Shown: positions 55,991-64,000 of the stretch, one piece after another
Layout: each line of letters begins with the position of its first letter
Position numbering within the stretch: position 1 is the first letter of the stretch
DNA from: Staphylococcus durrellii
GTDB taxonomy: Bacteria > Bacillota > Bacilli > Staphylococcales > Staphylococcaceae
Assembly (NCBI RefSeq): GCF_015594545.1
Contig: NZ_JADIIO010000001.1
Coordinates: 1,736,001 to 1,800,000 of the forward strand
Reading direction: 5' to 3'
DNA: 64,000 nucleotides
Position numbers and translations under genes: made by a program
The notes under the pieces: generated by a model
What the model was told of the DNA's origin: nothing
Database searches by the model: none
Seen by the model: the letters and a program-made list of their open reading frames with translations, nothing else

Positions 55991-55993
55991 ATT

Positions 55994-56026
55994 TAAAAAC
56001 CCTTCGAGAATTTCTCGAAGGGTCAT
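55994..56026 (-). terminator. Terminator after oppA
   Basis: On the minus strand, ACCCTTCGAGAA/TTCTCGAAGGGT with a very short loop followed by TTTTTAAATT. It ends the oppBCDFA operon. Confidence 0.88.
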
Positions 56027-56031
56027 TTTAA

Positions 56032-57699
56032 TTATTTATCTTTTTTCTTTTTACCTGTTTTTCTATCGATGCTTCTATCAATGTAAGCACCTTTTAGTGA
56101 AGTATCTCCACCTATTTTATGATAAATAATACCTTTAACTTGAGGATTAGTTAAGTGCGCTTGTCCTTGTTGGAAAATAGGCGCTACAGGAGCTTCACTT
56201 AAATAATAAGTTTCAGCTTCTTTTAACGTTTTATCTCTTTCATCTGGTTTTTTCAATAATTTTCCATTGGCATCTTTAATCATTTTATCGTATTTTTTAC
56301 TGCCCCATCCGGTATTATTTTGTGAATTACCAGTAGTCATAATATTTAGGAAAGTTAGTGGATCTGCATAGTCAGGTCCCCAACCCGACAGTGTTGTTTC
56401 ATAATTACCTGATAATTCAGCACTAATTCTTTGTTTACCAGGCATTTGCTTAATTTTTACAGTTACACCAGGTAGATTTTTTTGAATTTGGCTTTTTAAA
56501 TATTCAGAACCAACTTTGTCAGATGGTGTTTCATTCGTATTTAAAGTAAATACAAATTTATCTTTACCTAGAGCTTTTTTAGCTTTATCAAGGTGTTCTC
56601 TTGCCTGCTGTGGATTATATTGTAATTTAGACTTAACTCCATCAGAATAATCCTTACCATCAGGAGATAAGAATGTCTTTCTTGCTGTGAATTTATCCAT
56701 AGTTTGAGAACCATTATTCAATACATCATCAACATATTCCTTTTTATTAATTGCTTGTGATATTGCTAATCTGAAATCTTTATTTTTAAATTCTGGAACT
56801 TTATCTTGGTTCATTTTAATAAACCAAGTAAATGCAAGTAAACGTTTTTTCAGTGCGGGGCTATCTTTATATTTATCTACTTGTTCAGAAGTAATTGCTG
56901 TATCATCTACCGAACCAGTATCATATAACGACGCTCCTGATTGACTATCTTTTATAATCTTATAATTCACTTTATTTAGATGAACTTTTTTATTATCCCA
57001 ATAATCATTGTTTTTAACCATTAATAGTTTATCTTCTGGTGACCACTGTTTCACTTTAAATGGCCCATTAAATACAGTTTTTTCAGGTGTTGTTCCATAT
57101 TTATCACCATATTTTTTTACTGCTTTTGGATTTTGAGGTAAAAAAGTTCCAAAAGCTAATAATTCATTTATATATGGTATAGGTTTCTCTAACTGTATTT
57201 TTAATGTATGATTATTTACTGCTTTTACACCTAAATCATTCATTTTTTTCTTACCCATATTAATATCCTCTGCATTTTTAATATCGTACATTATGTATGC
57301 ATATTCAGATGCAGTTTTAGGATTTAACACTCTTTTCCATGCGTATACAAAGTCATTTGCAGTTACTTGGTCTCCATTAGACCATTTGGCATCTTTACGA
57401 AGTTTAATAGTTAAAGTTTTACCACCATCACTTTTTTTAGGTTCACCTTCAGCTATGGCTGGTTTTGCTTGATCATTTTTATCCAAAGTATATAATCCTT
57501 CATAAACTTGATTAAACACATCAAATGTAACATTATCTGTAGCATGTGCTGTATCAAAAGTTGTCATGTCTTGCGTTAGAACTTTACGTAATACTTGTCC
57601 GTCTCCATTATATGTACTTGATTTACCATTACCACATGCTGTTAATACCATGAGAATCGCGATTAAAAATGCAACTATTTTAGTAAATTTATATTTCAT
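56032..57699 (-). CDS. oppA: Oligopeptide ABC transporter binding lipoprotein OppA
   Basis: Peptide-binding lipoprotein of the Opp importer, anchored at the outer membrane face. The N-terminus is a lipoprotein signal with lipobox LTAC (ILMVLTACGNGKS). The mature SBP_bac_5 domain shows DMTTFDTAHATDNVTFDVFNQVYEGL, KWSNGDQVTANDFVYAWKRVLNPKTASEYAY, FNGPFKVKQW and GWGPDYADPLTFLNIM. The start ATG 57699 has AAGGGGG upstream; ATG 57705 is the alternative. The B-C-D-F-A order is that of S. aureus Opp3, the system that supports growth on peptides. A highly basic tail (KTGKKKKDK) closes the protein. Confidence 0.96.
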   Translation of the reverse strand: MKYKFTKIVAFLIAILMVLTACGNGKSSTYNGDGQVLRKVLTQDMTTFDTAHATDNVTFDVFNQVYEGLYTLDKNDQAKPAIAEGEPKKSDGGKTLTIKLRKDAKWSNGDQVTANDFVYAWKRVLNPKTASEYAYIMYDIKNAEDINMGKKKMNDLGVKAVNNHTLKIQLEKPIPYINELLAFGTFLPQNPKAVKKYGDKYGTTPEKTVFNGPFKVKQWSPEDKLLMVKNNDYWDNKKVHLNKVNYKIIKDSQSGASLYDTGSVDDTAITSEQVDKYKDSPALKKRLLAFTWFIKMNQDKVPEFKNKDFRLAISQAINKKEYVDDVLNNGSQTMDKFTARKTFLSPDGKDYSDGVKSKLQYNPQQAREHLDKAKKALGKDKFVFTLNTNETPSDKVGSEYLKSQIQKNLPGVTVKIKQMPGKQRISAELSGNYETTLSGWGPDYADPLTFLNIMTTGNSQNNTGWGSKKYDKMIKDANGKLLKKPDERDKTLKEAETYYLSEAPVAPIFQQGQAHLTNPQVKGIIYHKIGGDTSLKGAYIDRSIDRKTGKKKKDK

Positions 57700-57717
57700 G
57701 TTCATCCCCCTTCCCCT

Positions 57718-58662
57718 TTATTGTTGAGTTTGCGTGTATTCCGCTGTTAAATTTTTCGCTTCGTCGTTAGTAACAAAAACATAATGTTCTGGTGTAATTT
57801 CTTGTAATGAACGTTCGTTATTTTTTGATGCATCTTCTTTATAAACGATTCTTTTACGTTCTTTTTCAGAATCTGGATCTGGTTGTGGAATCGCTGATAA
57901 TAGAGATTTCGTATACGGATGTAATGGATTATGATATATATCATCCGAAGGTCCTAATTCAACTATTTTTCCAAAGTGCATCACAGCAATTCTATCTGAA
58001 ATATATTTCACCATAGATAGGTCATGGGCAATGAATAAAAATGTAATCCCATGTTCTCGCTGTAGTTTTAATAATAAATTCACAACCTGAGCTTGGATTG
58101 ATACGTCTAAAGCCGAAATAGGTTCATCTGCAATAATAAATTCTGGTTCTACTGCTAATGCACGGGCAATGCCAATTCTTTGTCGTTGACCACCTGAGAA
58201 TTCATGTGGGTATCTATTGGCATGTTCTTTACTTAAGCCTACTGTTTCTAACATGTCATAAACACGCTTTTTTCTTTCTCTCGTAGATGAAGCTAATTTG
58301 TGAATATCTATACCTTCTCCAACGATATCCATAACCTTTAATCTCGGATTTAACGATGCATACGGATCTTGGAAAATCATTTGAATCTTTTTATTAAATT
58401 TTAATAGATCTTTTCTATTTTTAATCTTTTGAATGTCGACGCCTTCGTATAGAATTTCGCCACCAGTAATATCATCTAACTTTATTATTGCTTTACCGGT
58501 AGTTGATTTACCACAACCTGATTCGCCAACTAAACCAAATGTTTCCCCTTTGTATATATCGAACGAAATATTTTCAATAGCACGAACTTCGCTTTTCTTT
58601 CCTTCATTGAAATACTGTTTTAGATTTTTAACTTCTAATAAAGTTTCTTTATTATTGACCAT
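57718..58662 (-). CDS. oppF: Oligopeptide transporter ATPase OppF
   Basis: One of two ATPases of the Opp importer. The 314-aa protein has Walker A GLVGESGCGKSTTGKAI, signature HEFSGGQRQRIGIARALA, Walker B FIIADEPISALD and the H-loop FIAHDLSMVKYISDRIAVM, then the oligopeptide-ATPase extension (HPYTKSLLSAIPQPDPDSEKERKRI). It overlaps the end of oppD by 11 bases and is followed closely by oppA. Confidence 0.96.
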   Translation of the reverse strand: MVNNKETLLEVKNLKQYFNEGKKSEVRAIENISFDIYKGETFGLVGESGCGKSTTGKAIIKLDDITGGEILYEGVDIQKIKNRKDLLKFNKKIQMIFQDPYASLNPRLKVMDIVGEGIDIHKLASSTRERKKRVYDMLETVGLSKEHANRYPHEFSGGQRQRIGIARALAVEPEFIIADEPISALDVSIQAQVVNLLLKLQREHGITFLFIAHDLSMVKYISDRIAVMHFGKIVELGPSDDIYHNPLHPYTKSLLSAIPQPDPDSEKERKRIVYKEDASKNNERSLQEITPEHYVFVTNDEAKNLTAEYTQTQQ

Positions 58663-59734
58663 CGAACGACACCCTTTCTACCTGTTGCGGTTTATCGTAA
58701 TTATTAGGCATATCACGTTTTCGTTGCTGTACCATCAATGGAGGTTCTACATGTAGCGCACGTTCATCTAAAAGCCAAGATTTAACAAAGTGTGTAGGTG
58801 ATACCTTAAACCACGGAGGTGACTCTTTAAAGTCAGCATTTAACGCATAAATACTACGTTGAGCGAATGCATCTCCTTTTGGTGGATGTAATAAATCCGG
58901 TGGTGTTCCTGGTATAGCTAATAATTCTGTGTCAGAACCAGTCGTTAAATCAGGCATTGATGATAATAGCCCCCATGTATAAGGATGCTTAGGATCATAA
59001 AATATTTCACTCGCATCGCCTGTTTCGACCATCTGTCCACCATACATAACTGCTACTCTATCAGCAATATTTGCTACTACACCTAAGTCATGTGTAATAA
59101 AGATGATAGAAGTATCAATTTTATCTTGTAATTCTTTCATCAAATCTAAAATTTGCGCCTGCATCGTTACGTCTAATGCAGTCGTCGGCTCGTCTGCAAT
59201 AAGGACTTTAGGTTCACATGCTAATGCTGTTGCAATAACAATTCTTTGTCGTTGACCACCAGAGAATTGGTGCGGATAAGCACCAAATCGTTGTTCTGCA
59301 TTAGGTAAACCTACTAAATTTAAAATTTCAAGTGCTCTTGTTCTAGCTTTGGATTTCGTATAATTTCTATGTTTCATAAGTGGTTCCATGACTTGCTTAC
59401 CTATTTTCATCGTTGGATTTAATGAAGTCATAGGATCTTGGAAAATCATCGAAATATCTTTACCACGTAGTTTGATAAGCTCTTGTTCGCTTTTTTGAGC
59501 TAAGTCTTCGCCAAGAAAATCTATCTTACCTTTTTTAATTCTTCCTGCGTCTCCTTGGAATAATTTAGTTATCGCCTTTGTTGTTACTGATTTCCCAGAA
59601 CCAGATTCACCAACGATAGCTAAAGTCTCCCCTTTGTCTAAATAAAAATCGACACCTCTTACTGCTTGCACTTCCCCTGCGTCAATGTCAAAGGAAACAT
59701 GCAAGTCGCTCACTTCTAATATTCTTTCTGACAT
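58652..59734 (-). CDS. oppD: Oligopeptide transporter ATPase OppD
   Basis: The second ATPase of the Opp importer. In 360 aa: Walker A AIVGESGSGKSVTTKAI, signature HQFSGGQRQRIVIATALA, Walker B VLIADEPTTALDVTMQAQ, H-loop FITHDLGVVANIADRVAVMY, and the C-terminal HPYTWGLLSSMPDL extension. The C-terminal domain is of the type that holds an iron-sulfur cluster in relatives, but only a few residues can be compared by eye. It starts 17 bases after oppC. Confidence 0.96.
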   Translation of the reverse strand: MSERILEVSDLHVSFDIDAGEVQAVRGVDFYLDKGETLAIVGESGSGKSVTTKAITKLFQGDAGRIKKGKIDFLGEDLAQKSEQELIKLRGKDISMIFQDPMTSLNPTMKIGKQVMEPLMKHRNYTKSKARTRALEILNLVGLPNAEQRFGAYPHQFSGGQRQRIVIATALACEPKVLIADEPTTALDVTMQAQILDLMKELQDKIDTSIIFITHDLGVVANIADRVAVMYGGQMVETGDASEIFYDPKHPYTWGLLSSMPDLTTGSDTELLAIPGTPPDLLHPPKGDAFAQRSIYALNADFKESPPWFKVSPTHFVKSWLLDERALHVEPPLMVQQRKRDMPNNYDKPQQVERVSFDGQ

Positions 59735-59751
59735 AATATATTCCTCCTTTG

Positions 59752-60819
59752 TTATTTACGCATTTTAGGGTCAAACGCATCGCGTAAGCCGTCACTAAAT
59801 AGATAGAAAAATAAAATTAATAAACTTAAAATAATTGCTGGTATAAATAACTCGTGTGGATTAATGAGTAACATTGCACGTCCATCATTGACGAGTGAAC
59901 CAAGTGAAGTTCTAGGTGCTGGCACCCCAATACCGATGAAACTTAAAAATGCTTCGAAGAAAATCGCACTTGGCACAGTAAACATTGAAGTTACTACAAT
60001 AGGTCCTAGTGTATTTGGTAGAATATGTTTAAAAATTAATTTCGTCTTTGACGCTCCCAAAGTTCTAGACGCCAGTACAAATTCTTGTGTTTTTAATTTT
60101 AAAAATTCTCCACGTACGACACGACTCATACCTATCCATCCAGTTATCGACATCGCTAAAATAATCGTCCAAATTGACGGTTCAAATATCAATACGAATA
60201 AAATTACGACGATTAAGTTAGGTATTGATGCCACGATTTCAATGATACGTTGCATGATATTATCAATTCTTCCACCAAAAAATCCAGAAACCGCACCATA
60301 GACAACACCGATAAAAATATCTAATAAAGCTGCCACGACACCGATAAATAACGAAACTTGAGCACCTTGCCAAGTTCTTGACCATAAATCTCTACCTAAT
60401 TGATCTGTCCCAAACCAATAGTTGTCTTTCGCGCCAGTTTCTTTATACACATCTTGTCCGTTTGCACCTTGCCCATCAAATGGTAAAAAAGGAACTTTAT
60501 CCAATAAAGCAATTTTAGGTGGTAAATTTCTCTGTTTAACATGTTGTTCAGCATAGTCATGTTTACTGATTAGTGGTCCAAGTACTGCAAATAATATAAT
60601 TATTACAAGACCAATCATTCCTACTACTGCTAATTTGTTTCGTCTTAATTGAGTCCAAGCATCTTGCCAAAAGTTTTTACTCTCTCTTTGCATTTCTGGT
60701 TCTTTTTCAATATCTGCGTTACTTCGCACAAAATCTTCTGCCATCAAACCAGTTGATGTATTGGTCATAACAGCATTTGAAGGTTCATTGTTATTTATAA
60801 ATTTTTTATTTTCAGACAT
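59752..60819 (-). CDS. oppC: Oligopeptide transporter permease OppC
   Basis: Permease of the Opp importer, 355 aa. A long cytoplasmic N-terminus (to about residue 60, with NFWQDAWTQLRRNKLAV) precedes the first helix; five more helices follow. The EAA loop is EFVLASRTLGASKTKLIFKHILPNTLGPIVV. Near the C-terminus, FEAFLSFIGIGVPAPRTSLGSLVNDGRAML is the standard OppC/DppC signature. It overlaps the stop of oppB, so the two permeases are translated together. Confidence 0.96.
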   Translation of the reverse strand: MSENKKFINNNEPSNAVMTNTSTGLMAEDFVRSNADIEKEPEMQRESKNFWQDAWTQLRRNKLAVVGMIGLVIIILFAVLGPLISKHDYAEQHVKQRNLPPKIALLDKVPFLPFDGQGANGQDVYKETGAKDNYWFGTDQLGRDLWSRTWQGAQVSLFIGVVAALLDIFIGVVYGAVSGFFGGRIDNIMQRIIEIVASIPNLIVVILFVLIFEPSIWTIILAMSITGWIGMSRVVRGEFLKLKTQEFVLASRTLGASKTKLIFKHILPNTLGPIVVTSMFTVPSAIFFEAFLSFIGIGVPAPRTSLGSLVNDGRAMLLINPHELFIPAIILSLLILFFYLFSDGLRDAFDPKMRK

Positions 60820-61745
60820 TATTTTTTCCCTCCTTGTATTCTTATTCTAGGGTCAATAACGCCATATAATATGTCTACAATAAATATTGAGACTATAAAA
60901 AATGTACTAAATAGTAGTGTTGTAGCCATAATGACAGAGAAATCATTTGTTTGAATCGATCTTACGAATTGGTCCCCTAATCCAGGCACACCAAAAATAT
61001 TTTCGATAGTTAATGTCCCAGTTAATATACTAGCTAACATCGGTACAAGTATAGTAATGACAGGAATTAAAGCATTACGTAAAGCATGTCCGAATATTAC
61101 TCTCATTGTAGAGTTCCCTTTAGCTCTAGCCATTAAAATGTAATCGGAGCTCAAAACTTCTATCATTTCCGCTCTTATGTATCTAGCTACTGTAGCAATT
61201 ACAACTGCTGATAAAGATAACGACGGCAGTACTGCAGTAGAAATACCTTCCCAACCTGCAACTGGGAACCAATTCAATTTAACTGAGAAAGCATATTGTA
61301 GTAATACAGCTAAAACGAATGAAGGTACAGATACAGCTATTACTGAAATTATTGTTGCGATATAATCGACCGAGGTATTCTGCCGGACTGCAGCTGCAAC
61401 TCCTAAAACCACCCCTACTATGATTCCAATAATCATAGCTGTAATTCCCATTTCCATAGATGGAATAAGTCGTGGACTAATTAAATCCCAAACCGGTTGG
61501 TTATTATATTGAAATGAATTCCCAAAATCACCTGTTACAACATTTTTCATATAATTTGCGTACTGAACAGGTACAGGATCATTCAATCCATATTTTTCAT
61601 TCAATATGTGTTTTTGATCTTCACTTAGCTTTTGATCATTAAACGGTGAACCAGGCATAAGTTTCATCAAAAAGAATGTGATAGTCATAATAATAAACAA
61701 TGACAACACCATATAACCTAATCGTTTCAAAACATATTTAAGCAT
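60819..61745 (-). CDS. oppB: Oligopeptide transporter permease OppB
   Basis: Permease of the Opp importer, 308 aa and six helices. It opens MLKYVLKRLGYMVLSLFIIMTITFFLMKLMPGSPF, followed by the external segment NEKYGLNDPVPVQYANYMKNVVTGDFGNSFQYN. The EAA loop is YILMARAKGNSTMRVIFGHALRNALIPVI, and ENIFGVPGLGDQFVRSIQTND is the family's pore segment. First gene of oppBCDFA. A promoter and a likely CodY site lie directly upstream, so it is expected to be repressed when branched-chain amino acids and GTP are plentiful. Confidence 0.96.
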   Translation of the reverse strand: MLKYVLKRLGYMVLSLFIIMTITFFLMKLMPGSPFNDQKLSEDQKHILNEKYGLNDPVPVQYANYMKNVVTGDFGNSFQYNNQPVWDLISPRLIPSMEMGITAMIIGIIVGVVLGVAAAVRQNTSVDYIATIISVIAVSVPSFVLAVLLQYAFSVKLNWFPVAGWEGISTAVLPSLSLSAVVIATVARYIRAEMIEVLSSDYILMARAKGNSTMRVIFGHALRNALIPVITILVPMLASILTGTLTIENIFGVPGLGDQFVRSIQTNDFSVIMATTLLFSTFFIVSIFIVDILYGVIDPRIRIQGGKK

Positions 61746-61788
61746 AAATCCATCCCCCTTAACTTTTCAAAATTAACATTCCTTTCAA

Positions 61789-61803
61789 AATTTTCAGAAA
61801 TAT
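61789..61803. promoter_or_regulatory. CodY box in front of oppB
   Basis: AATTTTCAGAAATAT, differing from the CodY consensus AATTTTCWGAAAATT at only two or three positions near the end. It lies just downstream of the predicted transcription start, a position where bound CodY would block transcription. S. aureus opp3 is a known CodY target. Confidence 0.7.
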
Positions 61804-61810
61804 TAACATA

Positions 61811-61839
61811 ATTATATATTTCTTTTGCGTATTAATCAA
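61811..61839 (-). promoter_or_regulatory. Promoter of the opp operon
   Basis: On the minus strand TTGATT (61834-61839), 17-bp spacer, TATAAT (61811-61816): a strong sigma-A promoter. Start predicted near 61804, about 60 bases ahead of the oppB ATG. Confidence 0.75.
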
Positions 61840-61989
61840 TATAGTTTTGCTTCACATTATTAAAGTAAATAACTTATATCAATGAAATATTTTTGAGTTA
61901 TAAGCTTATTTTATCCTTCACATAAAAATCTATTCAGTTTTAATTTGGATTCAGTTACAATAAATATAATAAGGTTTGGGAGGATTTTT

Positions 61990-62364
61990 ATGCAGTTATT
62001 TCGTAAGTTAATAATTTGGATTTTATTAGCACCACTATGTTCTTGCTTAATATGGATTTTTAGCGAAAAATCTTTTATAGATTTTTTGAATATATTATTT
62101 TATACCTCAGCCGTATTAAGTATCATTACTTTCGTTCTCATAATAGTACAAGATGGTGTGTTTGATGTAACAAGTTATGGTTTCCGTAAATTAAAATATC
62201 AATTTTCTACAAAAAAACAGCGTGCATCTATGTCAAATGATGACTTTTTTAATCCCCAACAAGTTAAAAAAGACAATTATGTCGTCACATCATGGGTCAA
62301 ATATGCATTTTTAATCAATTTAATATATTTTGCTGTTACTATTATTATTAGTTTCTTAATATAA
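61990..62364 (+). CDS. DUF3899-like small membrane protein
   Basis: A 124-aa protein with three or four helices: two in the N-terminal half (LIIWILLAPLCSCLIWIF and ILFYTSAVLSIITFVLIIV), a basic cytosolic loop (SYGFRKLKYQFSTKKQRA), and a C-terminal helix (FLINLIYFAVTIIISFLI). This layout resembles DUF3899, a family of unknown function, which I propose with moderate confidence. ATG 61990 has GGGAGG upstream; the ATG at 61945 does not. It lies between oppB and fabF, where S. aureus also has a small membrane-protein gene in my memory. Confidence 0.75.
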   Translation: MQLFRKLIIWILLAPLCSCLIWIFSEKSFIDFLNILFYTSAVLSIITFVLIIVQDGVFDVTSYGFRKLKYQFSTKKQRASMSNDDFFNPQQVKKDNYVVTSWVKYAFLINLIYFAVTIIISFLI

Positions 62365-62412
62365 AAAATGGGGTAACGACATCGTATTGATATCGTCACT
62401 CCATTTTTTAGT
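62363..62412. terminator. Terminator after the DUF3899-like gene
   Basis: AAAAAATGG and GATATC/GATATCGTC arms pair with CCATTTTTT across an interrupted 20-bp stem. A- and T-runs flank it, so it can serve the convergent MFS gene as well. Confidence 0.75.
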
Positions 62413-62435
62413 TATATCTTCAATTTTTATAATTA

Positions 62436-63671
62436 TTAGTTCAGATCATTTATATTAGGATTCATAAACAAGGCATAGTATAGCAAAATAAAGCCTATTA
62501 ATACTACTGCTGCAACATAGATGGACATCATCCAAGGCGCTAAAAATGCGCCAAGAATTAAACCAAATCTAGCTAAAATTTGAGCCCCATTGTTAGAAAC
62601 CATATTAAAAGTAGCGTATGTGCTTCTTTGATCGTTTGGAATCATTAAGAATCGACGTGCGTTTTGAATAGGAGAATAAATTAATTCACCTAACGTTGCT
62701 ATTACTGCAAATAAACATAGTACCCATACATTATTCGAAGACGTCATAATAGCATAACCAAGGGTATACAATACGATACCAATTTTAAAAACGTCTTTTT
62801 TAGAAGTACTTGCTATCATTTTATTAACTGTAAAAGTTAAAGTTGCCACTACAACTGTATTGATAATCATAATTAGTGTAAACATTCTTACTCCATCGAT
62901 CGTAAATCCAAATAAATGAAATGCTTCGAATTGCTTTTTTAATCTCACGACAACATATGAATTCAAACTTAATTCCGCCATCATAACCATTAAATAGCCT
63001 AACGTTAATATCATGTAATACTTATCTTTAATTACTACATAATAGCTTTGTAAAAAGTGTTTTAAGTTTGAAGTAAAAGCTTCTTTAGTTTTGAAATTTT
63101 GTGTTACTTTATAAAATTTAGCAAATAAATACCAACTTATTAGCATAGCTACTAAAAATAATATAAATAAAAGACGTTTATGACTTAAATATAACAATGC
63201 GCCTAACATCATACCGATAGCCGTGCCAATATTAAACATCCAATACATTAATTGGTAAACATATTCTCTTACTTCCTCGTAAATGGCGTCCATAATGGCC
63301 GCTTCGAAAATAGGTTCACTAGCTGCGAATAATAATTCGAAAATAAAAATCGCAATACAAAATATAACCAGCCCAATACCATCCATCGTTACAGTTATAC
63401 TAAGAATAATTAAGCTCACTGCATACAAAATATGCGCCCAATTTAATACCTTCTTCCGCGATAAATTATCTCCTATATAACCACCAACAAAAGTAACCAA
63501 AAAACTAACAATAATATTGATAATTAAAAATGCCCCAGCAAAAACCGCGTTAATTTTACTTGTTAAATAGAGTGCAATAAAGGGCATAATAGCCTGACTC
63601 GCTATGATAAGTATAAATTCAGCAAGCAATCTCGTTTTTAAAGTTGTAGATAATGTAAAAAATCTCCCCAT
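62436..63671 (-). CDS. MFS transporter (YqgE/MdtH-like)
   Basis: A 411-aa major facilitator with twelve predicted helices. The loop 2-3 signature is GGYIGDNLSRKKVLNWAH (GxxxDxxxRKK type), and ELIYSPIQNARRFLMIPNDQRSTYATFNMVSNNGAQILARFG in the second half resembles the small-molecule exporters of the MdtH/YttB kind. Substrate unknown; drug or peptide export are both possible. I prefer ATG 63671, about 9 bases after GGGGGG; a TTG at 63689 is the alternative. Not part of the syntenic S. aureus neighbourhood as I remember it, so possibly lineage specific. Confidence 0.85.
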   Translation of the reverse strand: MGRFFTLSTTLKTRLLAEFILIIASQAIMPFIALYLTSKINAVFAGAFLIINIIVSFLVTFVGGYIGDNLSRKKVLNWAHILYAVSLIILSITVTMDGIGLVIFCIAIFIFELLFAASEPIFEAAIMDAIYEEVREYVYQLMYWMFNIGTAIGMMLGALLYLSHKRLLFILFLVAMLISWYLFAKFYKVTQNFKTKEAFTSNLKHFLQSYYVVIKDKYYMILTLGYLMVMMAELSLNSYVVVRLKKQFEAFHLFGFTIDGVRMFTLIMIINTVVVATLTFTVNKMIASTSKKDVFKIGIVLYTLGYAIMTSSNNVWVLCLFAVIATLGELIYSPIQNARRFLMIPNDQRSTYATFNMVSNNGAQILARFGLILGAFLAPWMMSIYVAAVVLIGFILLYYALFMNPNINDLN

Positions 63672-63797
63672 GAAGTATATACCCCCCAATTCTCACCCCA
63701 GTAGTTAGCTTATCTTATCATTAATTATTAGCTATGAAAATATGATAATATTACGCAATCTATTACCAAGTGCTTAATTATCACTTTAATTCTGCAT

Positions 63798-63834
63798 AAT
63801 AAAAAAGCTTTCCAAATAAATGGAAAGCTTAAAT
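63798..63834 (-). terminator. Terminator after fabF
   Basis: AAGCTTTCCA/TGGAAAGCTT with a 6-nt loop, and a T-run on the minus strand. It lies 10 bases past the fabF stop. Confidence 0.86.
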
Positions 63835-63843
63835 AATATAGGT

Positions 63844-64000
63844 TTATTCACTAAACTTTTTAAATACTAATACCGCATTATGTCCGCCAAAACCAAGACT
63901 GTTACTCATTGCATAAGTAATATCTAAATCTTGTGCTGTGTTAGGTACAAAGTCTAAATCACATTCTGGGTCAGGTGATTCAACGTGAATTGTTGGCGCA
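63844..64000 (-). CDS. fabF: 3-oxoacyl-ACP synthase II FabF, C-terminal end only
   Basis: The last 51 codons of a beta-ketoacyl-ACP synthase: [17 protein letters not shown], then [23 protein letters not shown], which is the FabF C-terminal signature with the NSFGFGGxNA loop (Leu for Phe here). It elongates acyl-ACP in type II fatty-acid synthesis. The rest of the gene lies outside the window. A neighbourhood of fabF followed by opp genes matches S. aureus. Confidence 0.95.
   Translation of the reverse strand, partial: APTIHVESPDPECDLDFVPNTAQDLDITYAMSNSLGFGGHNAVLVFKKFSE

Overview
The window is an A+T-rich piece of a Staphylococcus chromosome, almost entirely conserved core genome. Protein matches (Atl, FmtA, LcpB, MenFDHB, MurE, UgtP/LtaA, KtrD, FabI, RelQ, SpxH, MecA, Spx, Opp3) and gene order follow what I remember of Staphylococcus aureus, but residue divergence and differences in order point to another species, probably a coagulase-negative one; I cannot name it. 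I see no insertion sequence, prophage, integron, CRISPR array or resistance island.

Layout. (1) 1-9.2 kb, envelope block: 5' end of fmtA, pgcA, an LCP ligase (lcpB) with a Gln-rich repeat tail, two small genes and the bifunctional autolysin atl. (2) 9.2-12.1 kb: MarR-type regulator, acyltransferase-3 membrane protein, PLP aminotransferase. (3) 12.3-18.1 kb: menaquinone genes menF-menD-menH-menB on the minus strand with overlapping ends, and menA divergent. (4) 18-23.2 kb: GNAT protein, TM2 protein, tRNA-Ser and tRNA-Asn, comK, IDEAL-domain protein, lipoate ligase, DUF2187 protein, CPBP-like protein. (5) 23.4-33.2 kb: YunD-like metallophosphatase, ktrD, htrA, terC behind a yybP-ykoY manganese riboswitch, prfC, a small ORF and murE. 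(6) 33.5-41.9 kb: ugtP-ltaA (lipoteichoic acid anchor), yjcG-yjcH, an AGCS symporter, an AI-2E family protein, fabI. (7) 42-48 kb: apparent operon UPF0738-relQ-nadK-rluA-mgtE-CPA2 antiporter. (8) 48-56 kb: CYTH protein, truncated haemoglobin, spxH, the sRNA RsaE, pepF, coiA, mecA, spx, trpS. (9) 56-64 kb: oppBCDFA with a likely CodY site, a DUF3899 protein, an MFS transporter and the 3' end of fabF.

Themes. Several proteolytic adaptors and their targets lie together: MecA (ClpC adaptor) and ComK; SpxH (ClpXP adaptor) and Spx; plus CoiA for DNA uptake. Envelope construction and turnover is a second theme: Atl, FmtA, LcpB, PgcA, MurE, UgtP, LtaA.

Most interesting observations: comK and fmtA seem to lack a conventional start codon where homology requires one; a nested hairpin ending in a T-run sits just before the aminotransferase ribosome binding site; an 11-bp hairpin covers the yjcH Shine-Dalgarno; a hairpin cluster at 36.05-36.22 kb looks like an unannotated RNA; and a broken 62-codon reading frame lies beside fabI. 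I found no convincing wholly new multi-gene system.
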